Notes: generated by a model from the letters alone, not told the origin. Numbered from the stretch's first letter, positions 21,123-31,785 are shown. The stretch is DNA of 64,000 bases from Euleptes europaea (GCF_029931775.1 NC_079312.1:115814872-115878871), one strand, 5' to 3'. Program-made: numbers and translations.

Positions 21123-21643
21123 TGTTGGGGTTTGTTAAGAGGCCCAATGAATCGTGATTGCGGTTAGAAAGAATTCAGGTCAAGCACACAATAAACAGAG
21201 TCAAAGACTTGTTTCTTAATCAAACAAAAAATCCTTTACTGTACTAAAAATCAGGGAGGGTAACATGGAGTAAAACAAATAACATCTTCCTATCTAGTTC
21301 CCTACAAGTCTTGCTAAAAGTATTAGCAGGTTTCTAAGGCTTAAAAATCCTTTGTCTGTGTCCCAGCTCAGGAGAGCTAAGAACAAGCATCTTGCTTGTA
21401 TGAGATTCAAAAAATAACTGGCTCATCCTGCCCCAAAGTTTCACACCTTTAACAAAGGAACAGGGTAATAAACAATTCTGACTCCGTGCCTTTCTGCACG
21501 TTTGCAATGGCGATTCTCTAGCCAATAGAATGGTTACATCTATCTTTCGCATCATCACCTTGAGACTATCTAAACTATTGATGTAAACAAGTTAACCCTT
21601 TAGCTTCCCTGACAGAAATGGAACTCGCACTGAATCCCTAACA
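21123..21643 (-). repeat. 5' LTR of the copia-type element
   Basis: 521 bp with TG...CA ends and a short terminal inverted repeat (TGTTAGGG / CCCCAACA). It directly precedes the primer-binding site. No second copy is in the window. Confidence 0.75.
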
Positions 21644-22129
21644 GAGCAACCAGGCAGTCATCCAACATTCACAGAAGGAATGATATTTCCGATCCCTAGG
21701 CCATGTGGGTCATGAGCATTGCAGTGGTTAACAGTAGGAAACCATCTTTATTAAAAGTAGCCAACCCTTTTCTCCTTGAAGGGCACCTGTGCTTTTCTAA
21801 AGTAAATGGCAAATAGAAATGCAACAGATACAACTATAATTAGCATGGAGATGTGGTGCAGGAGTATCATAAGAATATGAGAAGAGCCCAGTTGGATCAG
21901 GTGAGTCTAGCCCCAGGTTTCCAACGATGACCAGCCATGTGCTTCTTGAAGCTCGGAGTCACTAGATCAAGGCAAGAACCTTCCCCAGTGGTTTGCCTCC
22001 CAGCAAAAAGTCTTTAGAGCCATACTGCTTCTGAACCTGGATTCCATTATACTTTCATCCTTTCAAACTGTTTGCAGACCTATTTTCCACGAACTTGTCT
22101 ACTGTTAGTGGCCATCAACACATTTTGTG
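21644..22129. other. Unassigned; contains one old interspersed repeat fragment
   Basis: 21865-21990 resembles the repeat seen at 46037 and 52857 (AAGAATATGAGAAGAGCCC ... GGATCAGG). Otherwise nothing is recognised. Confidence 0.35.
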
Positions 22130-22290
22130 GGGGTGAACTGACCCTAGAACTGGAATACCAGGGGCATGACACGAAGGCAGGCAATAGCAAACCACTTCTG
22201 AACATATCTTGCCTTGAAAACCCTATGAGGTTGCTGTAAGTCAGCTGTGGCTTGACAGCAAAAGAAGAAGAAAAAGATGATGATGCACAT
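22130..22290 (+). repeat. Sauria-type SINE tail
   Basis: Contains GGCAATAGCAAACCACTTC and the tail TGCTGTAAGTCAGCTGTGG, the Bov-B-like 3' end of Sauria SINEs, followed by an A/G-rich end. The tRNA-like head is not clear. Confidence 0.55.
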
Positions 22291-22359
22291 TTAGACCAAA
22301 GGGGCTGACATTTAGGGGTGTAGTTTTATATACATTTAACTGGGAGTAAGTTCTATTGA

Positions 22360-23399
22360 TGGGTGTGCCACAACAGCTGATCGTTTTGATGCGCAACCTG
22401 TATTCTGGTCCAGAGGCCACGGTTAGGACAGAATATGGAGAAACAGAATGGTTTCCAACTGGCAAAGGTGTTAGACAAGGATGTATTTTATCTCCCTACC
22501 TCTTCAATCTGTATGCAGAACATTATCATTAGGAAAACTGGATTAGATTTAGAGGAAGGTGGAGTGAAAATTGGTGGGAGGAACATTAACAATTTGAGAT
22601 ATGTCGATGACACTACATTACTGGCGGAAAATAGCGAAGACTTGAAACGACTACTGCTGAAAGTTAAAAGAGAAAGTGCCAAAGCAGGACTGCAGCTGAA
22701 CATCAAGAAGACAAAAGTAATGACTACAGGAGAATTACACAACTTTAAGGTTGACAATGAGGAATTTGAAATTGTTGAAGACTTTCTGTTCCTTGGCTCC
22801 ACCATCAACCAAAAGGGAGACTGCAGCCAAGAAATCAGAAGGAGATTGAGACTGGGAAGGGCAGCCATGAAGGAGCTAGAAAAGATTCTGAAGTGTAAGG
22901 ATGTGTCACTGGCAACCAAGATCAGGTTAATACATGCCATCGTATTCCCTATTTCTATGTATGGGTGCGAGAGCTGGACAATGAAGAAAGCGCATAGGAA
23001 GAAAGTAGATTTCTTTGAAATGTGGTGTTGGAGGAGAGTGTTATGGATACCCTGGACCACCCAAAAACAAATCAGTGGGTTTTAGATCAAATCAAGCCTG
23101 AACTGACCCTAGAAGCCAAAATGACTAAACTGAGGCTGTTGTATTTTGGACATATTATGAGAAGACAAAAGTCACTGGAAAACACAATCATGCTAGGAAA
23201 AGTTGAAGGCAGCAGGAAAAGAGGAAGACGCAACAAGAGGTGGATTGACTCTATAAAGGAAGCCACAGCCCTCAATTTGCAAGATCTGAGCAAGGCTGTT
23301 AAGGATAGGACACTTTGGAGGACATTGATTCATAGGGTCGCCATGAGTCAGAAACGACTTGACGGCACTTACCACACACACACACACACACACACACAC
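22360..23399 (+). mobile_element. 5'-truncated Bov-B (RTE clade) LINE
   Basis: Encodes the C-terminal part of the Bov-B reverse transcriptase (GVRQGCILSPYLFNLYAE, then RYVDDTTLLAEN where the family has YADD, then LNIKKTKVM). The conserved RTE tail follows (MYGCESWTMKKA, WCWRRVLW, LLYFGHIMRR). The coding sequence is interrupted: a frame change falls near 22510 and another near 23050. The element ends in ACTTGACGGCACTTACC and a CA microsatellite, the normal Bov-B end. Near-perfect 12-bp duplications AAGTTCTATTGA / AAGTCCTATTGA lie at 22348-22359 and 23400-23411. It is therefore a 5'-truncated, inactive copy. Confidence 0.92.
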
Positions 23400-23411
23400 A
23401 AGTCCTATTGA

Positions 23412-23861
23412 ACTCAAGGCTTATGAATGAGATCAGCCTGCATGTATGTTTTTGGCAGACCTGCTGAATCTTAGGTCAGCCTCAGCCTCTCAATGAGGTC
23501 AGTCATGTGTTGAAAGCTCCAACACAAACATAACTCCCTTGATTTAGACATGAACGAAGCTCCTGGTTTAATCGCCTTGATGATCATTGTCCAAGCTTAT
23601 GTAGTTGTTTATCAGCTGCTTATTTTACAAGGCCAGACAATTGCAACGTCAGCTGATGCAGTTGCAGTGATCAACTTCTGAGCTGCAGGCCATGGTTTCA
23701 GATTGCTGCTATTACACCATTTCTACTGCTGGGTGATATTTCTAGTGGCATGGTGCAGTAGCACTCATCAGCTCAAACTAGGGGGAAAAACCCTGGAAAT
23801 TACAAAAATATATATATTCACCTATTTCAGTAAACAAGGGAAAGCAGATGCATGATAATAC
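23412..23861. other. No feature recognised
   Basis: Unassigned sequence between two LINE insertions. Confidence 0.4.
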
Positions 23862-23871
23862 TGAGTAGATA

Positions 23872-24275
23872 ACAGACCCTCGATCATGTCATGTTTGACT
23901 GTAAAATCTATAGCAAGATACGTGAAACCATCTCCTCTGTAATAGATGGCTTCCCAGGGAGATCCAGAGAAATCAACCTTTCTAACATGCTCTCAGATAA
24001 GGACATGGAGCTAACCTTTAAAGTGGCCAAATTTGGATGGCAAGCTATGAAGACTAGGCGAGCCTGGGTTGAACTTAATGGATGAGCGACTTTTATTTAT
24101 ATTGACAGCAATTACGTCTCATATTTTATGTATCATATTTTAAAATCATGTTCTTGATGGCTCCCCCATGAGTGAGTGACTATTTTTGTCAAATATTTAT
24201 TGGTGTATATAGTTGTTATCCTGTTACTATGTATATATTTTTATCTGCTGCTTGGATTGTATTAAAGTTATTGAT
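23872..24275 (+). mobile_element. 5'-truncated LINE 3' end, clade unassigned (family X)
   Basis: Encodes a C-terminal fragment (TLDHVMFDCKIYSKIRE ... KVAKFGWQAMKTR) ending in a stop near 24083. An A/T-rich 3' UTR ends in ATTAAAGTTATTGAT. A 10-bp duplication TGAGTAGATA flanks it at 23862-23871 and 24276-24285. The same protein region appears at 26806, 27319 and 33160 in other copies. It looks like the zinc-binding tail of a non-LTR ORF2. I could not assign the clade. Confidence 0.7.
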
Positions 24276-24722
24276 TGAGTAGATACCAAAGGCGCACAGA
24301 GACACCTGAGCAGTAAGTCTTAAAACCAACTGGATTTTATTCTTTTAACTATATATCTTTTAAAATTGGAGGCAGCAGAAAATGAATATTGGGAAGGGGT
24401 GGCTGCTGTCATCTTGTGTGAAAGAATTGGAAATAGCACAAAAGGGACATATCTGAATTTGTTTGGACACATCTTAGCAGCTTGACAGATGATCAGCTCC
24501 TTGGTTACAGCCAATGAATACCATCAGCTGAACCAACGGGTGTTCGAACAGTGGATGTTTGACCCTCACCTAGGGTCAGTCCTTCTCACTTTGCTAAAAT
24601 GGCATGTCTGACCTTGGGAGCTATTTTTCCCCATTGACTTTTACGCGGTCAATATGAAGACCCTTTTGTTGAGATAATAGGGTGGTGTTTAGAGTACTAT
24701 GGGTGTCTGACTCTTCTGTGGC
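24276..24722. other. 5' flank of the lectin gene
   Basis: No gene or repeat recognised. It probably includes the proximal promoter of the five-exon lectin gene. Confidence 0.35.
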
Positions 24723-24730
24723 TTATAAGA
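24723..24730 (+). promoter_or_regulatory. Possible TATA box of the lectin gene
   Basis: TTATAAGA stands 80 bases before the start codon of exon 1, which would give a 5' UTR of about 55 bases. No other support. Confidence 0.35.
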
Positions 24731-24810
24731 CAGAAGGGAAGTGGTTGGTGATAAAAAGAAAGCAGAACCATCCCGTTGCTGAGTGAGTAGAGAAGCAGCC
24801 CTGCCTCAAA

Positions 24811-25015
24811 ATGGATGATGACTATCAGAATAAAGTGGACTGTCAGAGTGAAGATGATAAAAATAACGTTTTCATCCAGAAATTACGCCACATCTCAGAA
24901 CTGCCACCAGTACCTGGAACCACCAGTGACTCTGAGGTGAGGGAGAAGGAAACAGAACCGCCTCACAAGGTTGCTTTATATCTGCACAGTGAAAAAGGGA
25001 AACACATTTCCCTGG
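24811..25015 (+). CDS. C-type lectin type II membrane receptor, exon 1 (cytoplasmic tail)
   Basis: First coding exon of a gene whose five exons (24811-25015, 34766-34891, 35648-35793, 36612-36721, 37751-37931) join in phase to 768 coding bases, 255 residues plus stop. The ATG at 24811 opens a hydrophilic acidic tail, MDDDYQNKVD ... KGKHISL, residues 1-68, with no signal peptide, as expected of a type II protein. Tyrosines 5 and 57 do not sit in an ITIM or a clear YxxPhi sorting motif. The exon ends after the first base of a codon at GGTAAGTG, a good donor. The 9.75-kb intron 1 is packed with repeats. The link of this exon to exon 2 rests on matching phase, order and protein character, not on transcript data. 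Confidence 0.75.
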
Positions 25016-25134
25016 GTAAGTGTTGTGCCTAGTTTTGGCTTCCTTATTTCTAACCATGGTCCTGTGCTTCACCCATTAGGAAATGCTGCCACTGATTTTA
25101 AATGGGGGGCAGCTGCTGAAGCAATTACAAACTA

Positions 25135-25233
25135 CCATGGGTATGTTTGCTTGCTAGACAATAGCAACATGTTAATATGTCCTCACTGTGATTGCACTGG
25201 TATTGTTGCCATGCGTATGTTTGCTTGCGAGAC
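25135..25233 (+). repeat. About 83-bp tandem repeat (unit R), left part
   Basis: Unit: GTATGTTTGCTTGCTAGACA ... GGTATTGTTGCCAT. One full unit and the start of the next precede the hAT copy at 25234. The array resumes at 32610-32755, showing that everything between was inserted into it. Confidence 0.8.
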
Positions 25234-25489
25234 CAGGGTTTTTTAAACCTTTTCCACTCACGATCCCTTTTCGCCTGAGAATTTTTTACGTGACCCCGGG
25301 TATCTAGGTAGGTAAAATCGGTATACAAATCAAACATTTACTGGTAATAAATCATAAATAAATTTATTTTAAAACAATTCTTTGGTATACATCTAATTTT
25401 ACCATTTAATGTTGCCAAATTTTTCGCGACCCCCACATTCAGTTACGGGACTCCATATGGGGTCCCGGCCCACAGTTTAAGAAGCTTTG
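25234..25489 (+). mobile_element. hAT-type element E, copy 1
   Basis: 256 bp from CAGGGTTTTTTAAACC to AGTTTAAGAAGCTTTG, closely matching copy 2 at 30914-32609. The 8 bases on its left (TGCGAGAC) and right (CTCTGAAG) differ from each other. They match instead the right (TGCTAGAC) and left (CTCTAAAG) flanks of copy 2. Confidence 0.8.
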
Positions 25490-26139
25490 CTCTGAAGTGT
25501 ATACCCTGAAACTCTTGTCAGTCTCTTAGGTGCTACAGACTCGGACCTGTTTGCCCTTTACAGTGTGTTATCCTTTAAGTGGAGACTAAAACTGTGCACA
25601 GCATTTTGAAGGTAGTCCCCATTATCCAGGTGTTATAGGAATCTAAAAGTAGCACAACACAGAAAAAGGGAGCCTCATTTAACACTCCACCTGCCAATGC
25701 ACAGTGAATGAACTTTGCGTTAAGTGTTGCTCAAACCTGGTCATTATGGATTTCACAGCAGAGCCTCAGGCACACAACAGAGAACAAAGTGGGGGTCTGC
25801 AGTGGAAAACGGGAACAATTAGAAATTACTGCCCCCTCTTCTGCAAATGGAAAGGACATTCCACTGGAGGATCTGCATGTTTGGACAAATATGTATGTTA
25901 TGCTAGAGCTTGATTATATGTACAATGTCTCATTCAATAGACAATGTCACATAACTGCTGGAACCTTTGGTCTTCATCTCCATAATATCATTTCTTATGA
26001 AGGTTCTCCACCCCATCCCAGTTTCATTAATTTAGTTTTTGCATGGCAAGGAAACTGAACATGATGGTGTCATGTCATGTGTGTTCTCTCCCTAGTTAAG
26101 TCTCCTGAAGGAACCTTTGAGTTACATTCCTTAATATTG
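25490..26139. other. No gene recognised within lectin intron 1
   Basis: Unassigned sequence at the left end of the segment that lies between the two E copies. Confidence 0.4.
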
Positions 26140-26535
26140 TCGAAGGCTTTCACGGTCAGAGTTGGCTATTGAGGCTATTGACTACGGTCAACAATAGCCA
26201 TGAGGATTAGCTTTGGATTTCACACATTAACAGATCACTTCAGGATACAATGGCTCCATATTAACATACCACACCCTCATTAGCACATTATCTTGATACT
26301 TACAGGACAATGGTTAGCACATTACCTTTGTTACTTTTTGCAGGACAATGATTCAGCTCAAACCCAACCCCTTTCTGACTATATATTACTCTTCCTACAC
26401 ACTTGACACGGAGAGACACTGTCCTTCAGTGTTACTCCTCTGAAGATGCCGGCCACAGCTGCTGGCGAAACGTCAGGAAAGAAAATACCAAGACCACGGT
26501 CACACAGCCCGGATAACCTACAAGAACCAATACAT
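26140..26535 (+). mobile_element. Penelope-like or related interspersed repeat with hammerhead-like motif
   Basis: Contains GTCGAAGGCTTTCACGGTCA at one end and the block CTGAAGATGCCGGCC ... GGCGAAACGTCAGGA near the other, a combination common in reptile genomes. Penelope-like elements carry hammerhead ribozymes in their terminal repeats, and the block fits that core loosely. No coding part is present, so the family assignment is an inference. Confidence 0.45.
26436..26478 (+). ncRNA. Hammerhead-ribozyme-like core
   Basis: TCCT-CTGAAGA at 26436-26446 and GAAAC-GTC-AGGA at 26467-26478. TCCT and AGGA can form a 4-bp stem I. GCC/GGC gives stem II, with a poor closing pair. Stem III would be very short, as in some Penelope-type ribozymes. 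Activity as a single copy is doubtful. Confidence 0.3.
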
Positions 26536-26805
26536 TCCTTAACTTCAGTGCAGAAGCCCAGGGTCCCCGTGTACATACAACATATACATATGACGAATTT
26601 AAGAGAAAGCAAGTAGTAAGGCATAGGTAATAATAATAATAATGTATTATTTACAGCTTTTGCCAGAACAGTATACAACTACAATCTTAAAAAGGATTTT
26701 AAAAGGGTAGGTATCAAATCAATAGTATCTCCAACGCTTAACATAAATACATTAAAATGCTAAAATCGTTGCAATAAATATATTATGCTAAAATTTACCT
26801 GAAAG

Positions 26806-27200
26806 TTAGTTGTGATCAACATTACCATTAGTGGTCTCTCTCAAATGGACCTTAATAGCCACTGAGCAAAATTTAGCAACTTGGGAAAGACTAAAGGTGT
26901 CCCCTTCCCACAGCAGAAATTTCATTTCCTCTTCTTCTGAATCAAACTCCCTTAGGTTCACAAGTGGGTGAATCGACTTTTGTCTAATGTCCTTATAATA
27001 ATTACATCTAAGAATAACATGGCCCCACAAGGACATTCCCACTGAGCTCTTGGGAGTTTTCTAAATTTTCCCTCCAAAGCTGCTGAGGGAAGTACTGAAC
27101 TTCTAGCGAGGGTTAGAGCTCGCCTTTGCTTGTTTACTTCTATAGAGATAAGGCATAGGCGTCAGGTTCTCCAGCCAACCTGGGCAATTCCCAAAAAGCC
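26806..27200 (-). mobile_element. LINE family X, C-terminal ORF2 fragment
   Basis: The minus strand reads RALTLARSSVLPSAALEGKF and ECPCG, then, after a frame change near 27050, GHVILRCNYYKDIRQ and QVAKFCSVAIKV. This is the same zinc-binding tail as at 33160 and 27319. Decayed. Confidence 0.65.
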
Positions 27201-27271
27201 ATGTATCTTAACTGGATATAAGACCATCACCTGATAATACCAAAGCTCAGAAGAGCTTTTAGTTTGACAAC

Positions 27272-27560
27272 AATGAAGGCCCTTCCTTTGGCGGTTTTGG
27301 AGGGCAGATATTTACAAAGTGCCATATTCAAATAGAACGTGTAGATGCTCACTTGACAAAGTGGAAACTATGAAACATATGATCATGGAGTGTCTGATAT
27401 TTAATGAGCTGAGGGCCAGTTTAATTACTCCTTTATTTAAAAATATAGAACTGTCCAGCGAGGCATCTGACAGTATGAGGGAGCAGGTGACGTGGCTACT
27501 ATCAGAATCAAGTGATTCTGTTACTCTGTCTGTGGCAAAATTAATAAGGGGCAATAATTA
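27272..27560 (+). mobile_element. LINE family X, C-terminal ORF2 fragment
   Basis: Reads MKALPLAVLEGRYLQSA and then, in another frame, RCSLDKVETMKHMIMEC ... SVAKLI. It is head-to-head with the fragment at 26806-27200 and decayed. Confidence 0.65.
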
Positions 27561-27639
27561 AATACCAAAATAATAACACTAAGAAAGGCATTTTTATCCT
27601 TTATTTTCTGCTCAAGGCTATAGCTGTATGAACAGTACT

Positions 27640-27765
27640 AGAGAGAGAGAGAACTGTGACTGGCCCAAGGTCACCCAGCAGTCTTCATGTGGAGGAGCAG
27701 GGAAACAAACCTAGTTCACCAGATTAGAGTCCGCCGCTCTTAACCACTACACCACACTGTATGTG
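27640..27765 (-). repeat. SINE family B fragment
   Basis: The minus strand gives GTGTGGTGTAGTGGTTAAGA and the family body up to CAGTTCTCTC. The 3' end is missing. Confidence 0.8.
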
Positions 27766-27836
27766 GTTTTCTGTAACTGTATGGCAAACCTATTCAAATG
27801 CACAGAGCAAAAGTCACTTATTAGACATACTAGTAA

Positions 27837-30103
27837 GTAGTAAATGGGTGCTAAACAGGTGGTAAATAAGTGGTAACCAGGTGGTAAACAGGTGGTAAAC
27901 AGGTGGTTAAAGAGGGGGAAATGGGTGGTAAATGTGAAAACATGTGAATGGGTGGTAAATGAGTGGTGAACATGTGGTAAACGGGCAGTAAACATGCAAA
28001 TGGGTGGTTAATAGGTGGCAAATGAGTGGTAAACAGGTGGCTAATGAGTGGTAAGTGGGTGGTTAACAGGTGGTAAATGATTGGCCAATGAGTGGTTAAT
28101 GGGTGGTTAATGGGTGGTAAACAGGTGATAAACAGGTAAACGGGTGGCAAATGGGTAGTGAATGAGTGGTAATTGAGTGGTAAATAGGTGGTAAACATTT
28201 GGTAAATGCATGGTAAATGGGTGGTTAGGTGGTAAATGAGTGGTAAACAGATGGCTAATGAGTGGTAAATGGGTGGTTAACAGGTGGTAAATGAGTGGTT
28301 AATGGGTGGTAAATAGGTGATAAACAAGTGGTAAACAGGTGGCAAATAGGTAATGATTGAGTGGTAATTAGGTGGTAAATGGGTGGTTAATAGGTGGTAA
28401 ATGAGTGGTAAGTGGGTGGTAAATGGGCTGGGGTAAATGAGTGGTTAATGGGTGATAAGTAAGTGGTAAACATGTGAATGGGTGGTAAATGGGTGGTTAA
28501 CAAGTGGTAAATGCATGGTAAATGGGTGGTTAGGTGGTAAATGAGTGGTAAACAGATGGCTAATGAGTGGTAAATGGGTGGTTAACAGGTGGTAAATGAG
28601 TGGTTAATGGGTGGTAAATATGTGATAAACAAGTGGTAAACAGGCGGCAAATGGGTGGCAAATAGGTAATGAATGAGTGGTAATTAGGTGGTAAATGGGT
28701 GGTTAATAGGTGGTAAATGGGGTGGTAAATGAGTGGTAAGTGGGTGGTAAATGGGTTGGGGTAAATGGGTGGTTAACAGGTGATAAATGAGTGGTAAACA
28801 TGTGGTAAATGGGTGGTAAACGGGTGGTAAATGGGTGGTAAACAGATGGCTAATGAGTGGTAAATGGGTGGTTAACAGGTGGTTAACAGGTGGTGAATGA
28901 GTGGTTAATAAGTGGTAAATAGGTGGCAAATGGGTAGTGAATGAGTGGTAATTAAGTGGTAAATAGGTGGTAAACATTCGGTAAATGCATGGTGAATGGG
29001 TGGTTAGGTGGTAAATGAGTGGTAAACAGATGGCTAATGAGTGGTAAATGGGTGGTTAACAGGTGGTTAACAGGTGGTAAATAAGTGGTTAATGGGTGGT
29101 AAATAGGTGATATACAAGTGGTAAACAGGTGGCAAATGGGTGGCAAATAGGTAATGAATGAGTGGTAATTGGGTGGTGATTGGGTGGTTAATAGGTGGCA
29201 AATGAGTGGTAAATGAGTGGTAAGTGGGTGGTAAATGGGCTGTGGTAAACGGGTGGTAAACGGGTGGTAAATGGGTGGTAAACAGATGGCTAATGAGTGG
29301 TAAATGGGTGGTTAACAGGTGGTTAACAGGTGGTAAATGGGTGGTTAATAGGTGGTAAATGAGTGGTAAGTGGGTGGTTAATGGGCTGGGTAAATGGGTG
29401 GTTAATGGGTGATAAATGAGTGGTAAACATGTGGTAAACATGTGGTAAATGGGTGGTAAACAGGTGGTTAACAGGTGGTGAACAAGTGGTTAATGGGTGG
29501 TAAATGGGTGATAAACAAGTGGTAAACAGTGGCAAATGGGTGGCAAATAGGTAATGAATGAGTGGTAATTAGGTGGTAAATGGGTGGTTAACAGGTGGTA
29601 AATGGGGTGGTAAATGAGTGGTAAGTGGGTGGTAAATGGACTGGGGTAAATGGGTGGTTAATGGGTGATAAATGAGTGGTAAACATGTGGTAAATGGGTG
29701 GTAAACGGGTGGTAAACAGATGGCTAATGAGTGGTAAATGGGTGGTTAACAGGTGGTGAACAGGTGGTGAACAAGTGGTTAATGGGTGGTAAATGGGTGA
29801 TAAACAAGTGGTAAACAGGTGGCAAATGGGTGGCAAATAGGTAATGAATGAGTGGTAATTAGGTGGTAAATGGGTGGTTAATAGGTGGTGAATGGGGTGG
29901 TAAATGAGTGGTAAGTGGGTGGTAAATGGGCTGGGGTAAATGGGTGGTTAATGGGTGATAAATGAGTGGTAAACATGTGGTAAATGGGTGGTAAACATGT
30001 GGTAAATGGGTGGTAAACAGGTGGTAAACGTGGTAAATGGGTGGTGAACATGTGATAAACAGGTGGTAAACAAGTGGTAAACATGTGGTAAATGGGTGAT
30101 GTA
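27837..30103 (+). repeat. Degenerate minisatellite, about 2.3 kb, 'GTGGTAAATGG' units
   Basis: An almost uninterrupted array of roughly 10-11-bp units (GTGGTAAATGG, GTGGTTAACAG, GTGGCAAATGG and so on). The plus strand is nearly free of C. Longer blocks recur: CAGATGGCTAATGAGTGG starts at 28248, 28553, 28843, 29027, 29283 and 29717, and AATAGGTAATGAATGAG also recurs several times, so there is irregular higher-order duplication. The minus strand is open in long proline/histidine/threonine frames, an artefact of the unit. It lies in lectin intron 1. Confidence 0.95.
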
Positions 30104-30136
30104 ATGTTGCCTTTCGTTGAACCATCTCCATTATAG

Positions 30137-30322
30137 CTATTGGTCCAGATGGTCATATTGTCGTCAGTGAGCCTGGCTCAAGTCTGGTGCACAGAACCAG
30201 AGTGAAGACCTTGGTTATGGACATTATATTAGCTAATGCTAGATTATTTGCTGGAGATTTCTCCAAGGTGCCCACAATGGCTCTCACGGTTGGTATGGGT
30301 ACAGTCATGGATGCCCAAGATA
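30137..30322 (+). pseudogene. GNPDA (glucosamine-6-phosphate deaminase) exon fragment
   Basis: The frame reads IGPDGHIVVSEPGSSLVHRT, then RVKTLVMDIILANARLF, then KVPTMALTVGMGTVMDAQD. This is a close match to the conserved middle of vertebrate GNPDA1/2, where the first block is normally IGPDGHIAFNEPGSSL. The enzyme converts glucosamine-6-phosphate to fructose-6-phosphate and ammonia. The active-site D, H and E of the first block remain, but the adjoining AFN is changed to VVS. Only about 62 codons are present. An acceptor-like CATTATAG precedes it, and no clear donor follows before a short-unit repeat begins. It looks like one displaced exon rather than a retrocopy, wedged between two minisatellites in lectin intron 1, on the same strand. 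I see no other GNPDA exon in the window. Confidence 0.75.
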
Positions 30323-30326
30323 TTAG

Positions 30327-30525
30327 CAACCCAATAGTAACCTACTAGCAACCTAGTAGTACATCACTAGTAACATGATAGCAACATATCAGTAAACTGC
30401 TAGCAACCGATGAGCATCCTATGAGTAAAATTGATAGTATCCTTGTAGTAATCTGGTAGTATCCTAGCAGTAACCTGGTAGTATCTGGATAGTAACCTGA
30501 TAGTGACTTGGTAGTGATCTGAGGA
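30327..30525 (+). repeat. Second degenerate minisatellite, 'TAACCTGGTAG' units
   Basis: About 18 diverged units of roughly 11 bp (GTAACCTACTAGCAACCTAG, GTATCCTAGCAGTAACCTGG). It starts at the end of the GNPDA fragment and differs in unit from the larger array. Confidence 0.75.
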
Positions 30526-30913
30526 GAGGGACTGCTTTCTCACAGTAAGCACTACAGCCAATTACAAAGCAAGGTTTTCAAGGGGCAGGGACTCAGACCC
30601 TTCCAGATTTGAGCTGGTGATTTAGCAGGCGTGTAGCATTTTAGGATTCATAACAGAAGAGTGTGGGTTGAGCTAGCATTGAACCCCAGGTAAAACTCCC
30701 ATGCGTCAAAGACCAAGGTTTTCCTTGCAGGAAAGGTGCTTCAACTCTAGAGACACTTTTGTTACTCATCTTTGACTTTTACAAGCCAATTGCACTATGC
30801 GTTGTACCTTTTGCATCCTTTACAACATCCCTTCCCCCTTGTGACTGGAATAAAAAATACTCAGATCTCCATTTCTACTTGTGTCTGCCAAAAGGAGCTT
30901 TGACTCTCTAAAG
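30526..30913. other. No feature recognised
   Basis: Unassigned right end of the segment between the E copies, ending in CTCTAAAG. Confidence 0.4.
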
Positions 30914-31785
30914 CGGGGCTTCTTAAACTTTTTCCACTTGTGACCCCTTTTTGCCTGAGATTTTTTTAAGCGACCCCGGGTATGTAAAACAGGTATACAA
31001 ATCAATCATTTACTGATAATAAATCATAAAGAAATTTATTTTAAAACAATTCTTTTGTATACATATAATTTTACCACTTACTGTTTCCAATTTTTTTGCG
31101 ACCCCCACATTCAGTTACATGACCCCATATGGCAGGGGTGGGGAACCTTTTTCCTGCCAAGGGCCATTTGCACACTTATAACTTCGTTCGGGGGCCATAT
31201 CAGGTGTAGATCTCCTGGCGCGCGCGGGGGGGGGGGAGAGGCTAGGGTTGCCAGGTCTCCAGCCACCACCGGGAGGTTTAGTATTCAAAAGAAAACCTTG
31301 TGCTTAAATAATTGGAATTAAGCAACAAAGTAAGCATTGATGGCACACAATCTGATCATACTGAAACAAATCACTATGTATTCTAAGACAAATGTTACAC
31401 AATATGTACACAATATGCTTAAGCTAAATAAAAAGTCTCAATTGAACAAAATAAATTCTGGGTGAACTTGCTTCAGTGAGTGAAATCCAAGCTGGGAAAA
31501 GAATCATCCCGGTGAGCAGTCGTCCCGCTGAAGAACGCACATTCCCAGCACTGACGAAGCGGGTATACAAAAGACCCGGAAAAAGGGTTCTGGAGCCTGA
31601 AGTGCAGTCGGGAGAATTGCAGGCGAGCGGAGCCTAGAAAACCTGATGGTTTTGGGTGAAGTAAGCCTGATGGACCGGCAGTACGTGGACCAAGCCAAAC
31701 TGCTTATGTGGCTTCACAGGCAGGAAAAAAACCTGCTTATCCTGAGATAAGTATATAACTTGCAATTCAGTCGGATAGCGAAGGA

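Larger units (their letters stand above)
20012..21643 (-). mobile_element. Copia-type LTR element remnant: 5' LTR, primer site and gag
   Basis: On the minus strand there is a 521-bp LTR (21643 to 21123, TGTTAG...CCAACA). The sequence TGGTAGCAGAGGATGGTT follows at 21119-21102, complementary to the 3' end of vertebrate initiator tRNA-Met. Next comes a gag-like frame with a UBN2-type domain and CCHC knuckle. I see no pol and no second LTR, so the element is broken (3' part absent). Copia-type elements are uncommon in vertebrates but known from squamates. The age cannot be set without a partner LTR. Confidence 0.8.

Noticed and set aside
22488-23060. 190-codon minus-strand frame
   Set aside because: Antisense of the Bov-B reverse transcriptase.
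27837-30103. CRISPR-like array of short repeats
   Set aside because: Units are contiguous and degenerate with no unique spacers, and the genome is vertebrate.
27747-30156. Many long minus-strand open frames of the type THLPPVYHPFTT
   Set aside because: They are translations of the C-poor minisatellite units; no start context, domain or gene structure supports them.
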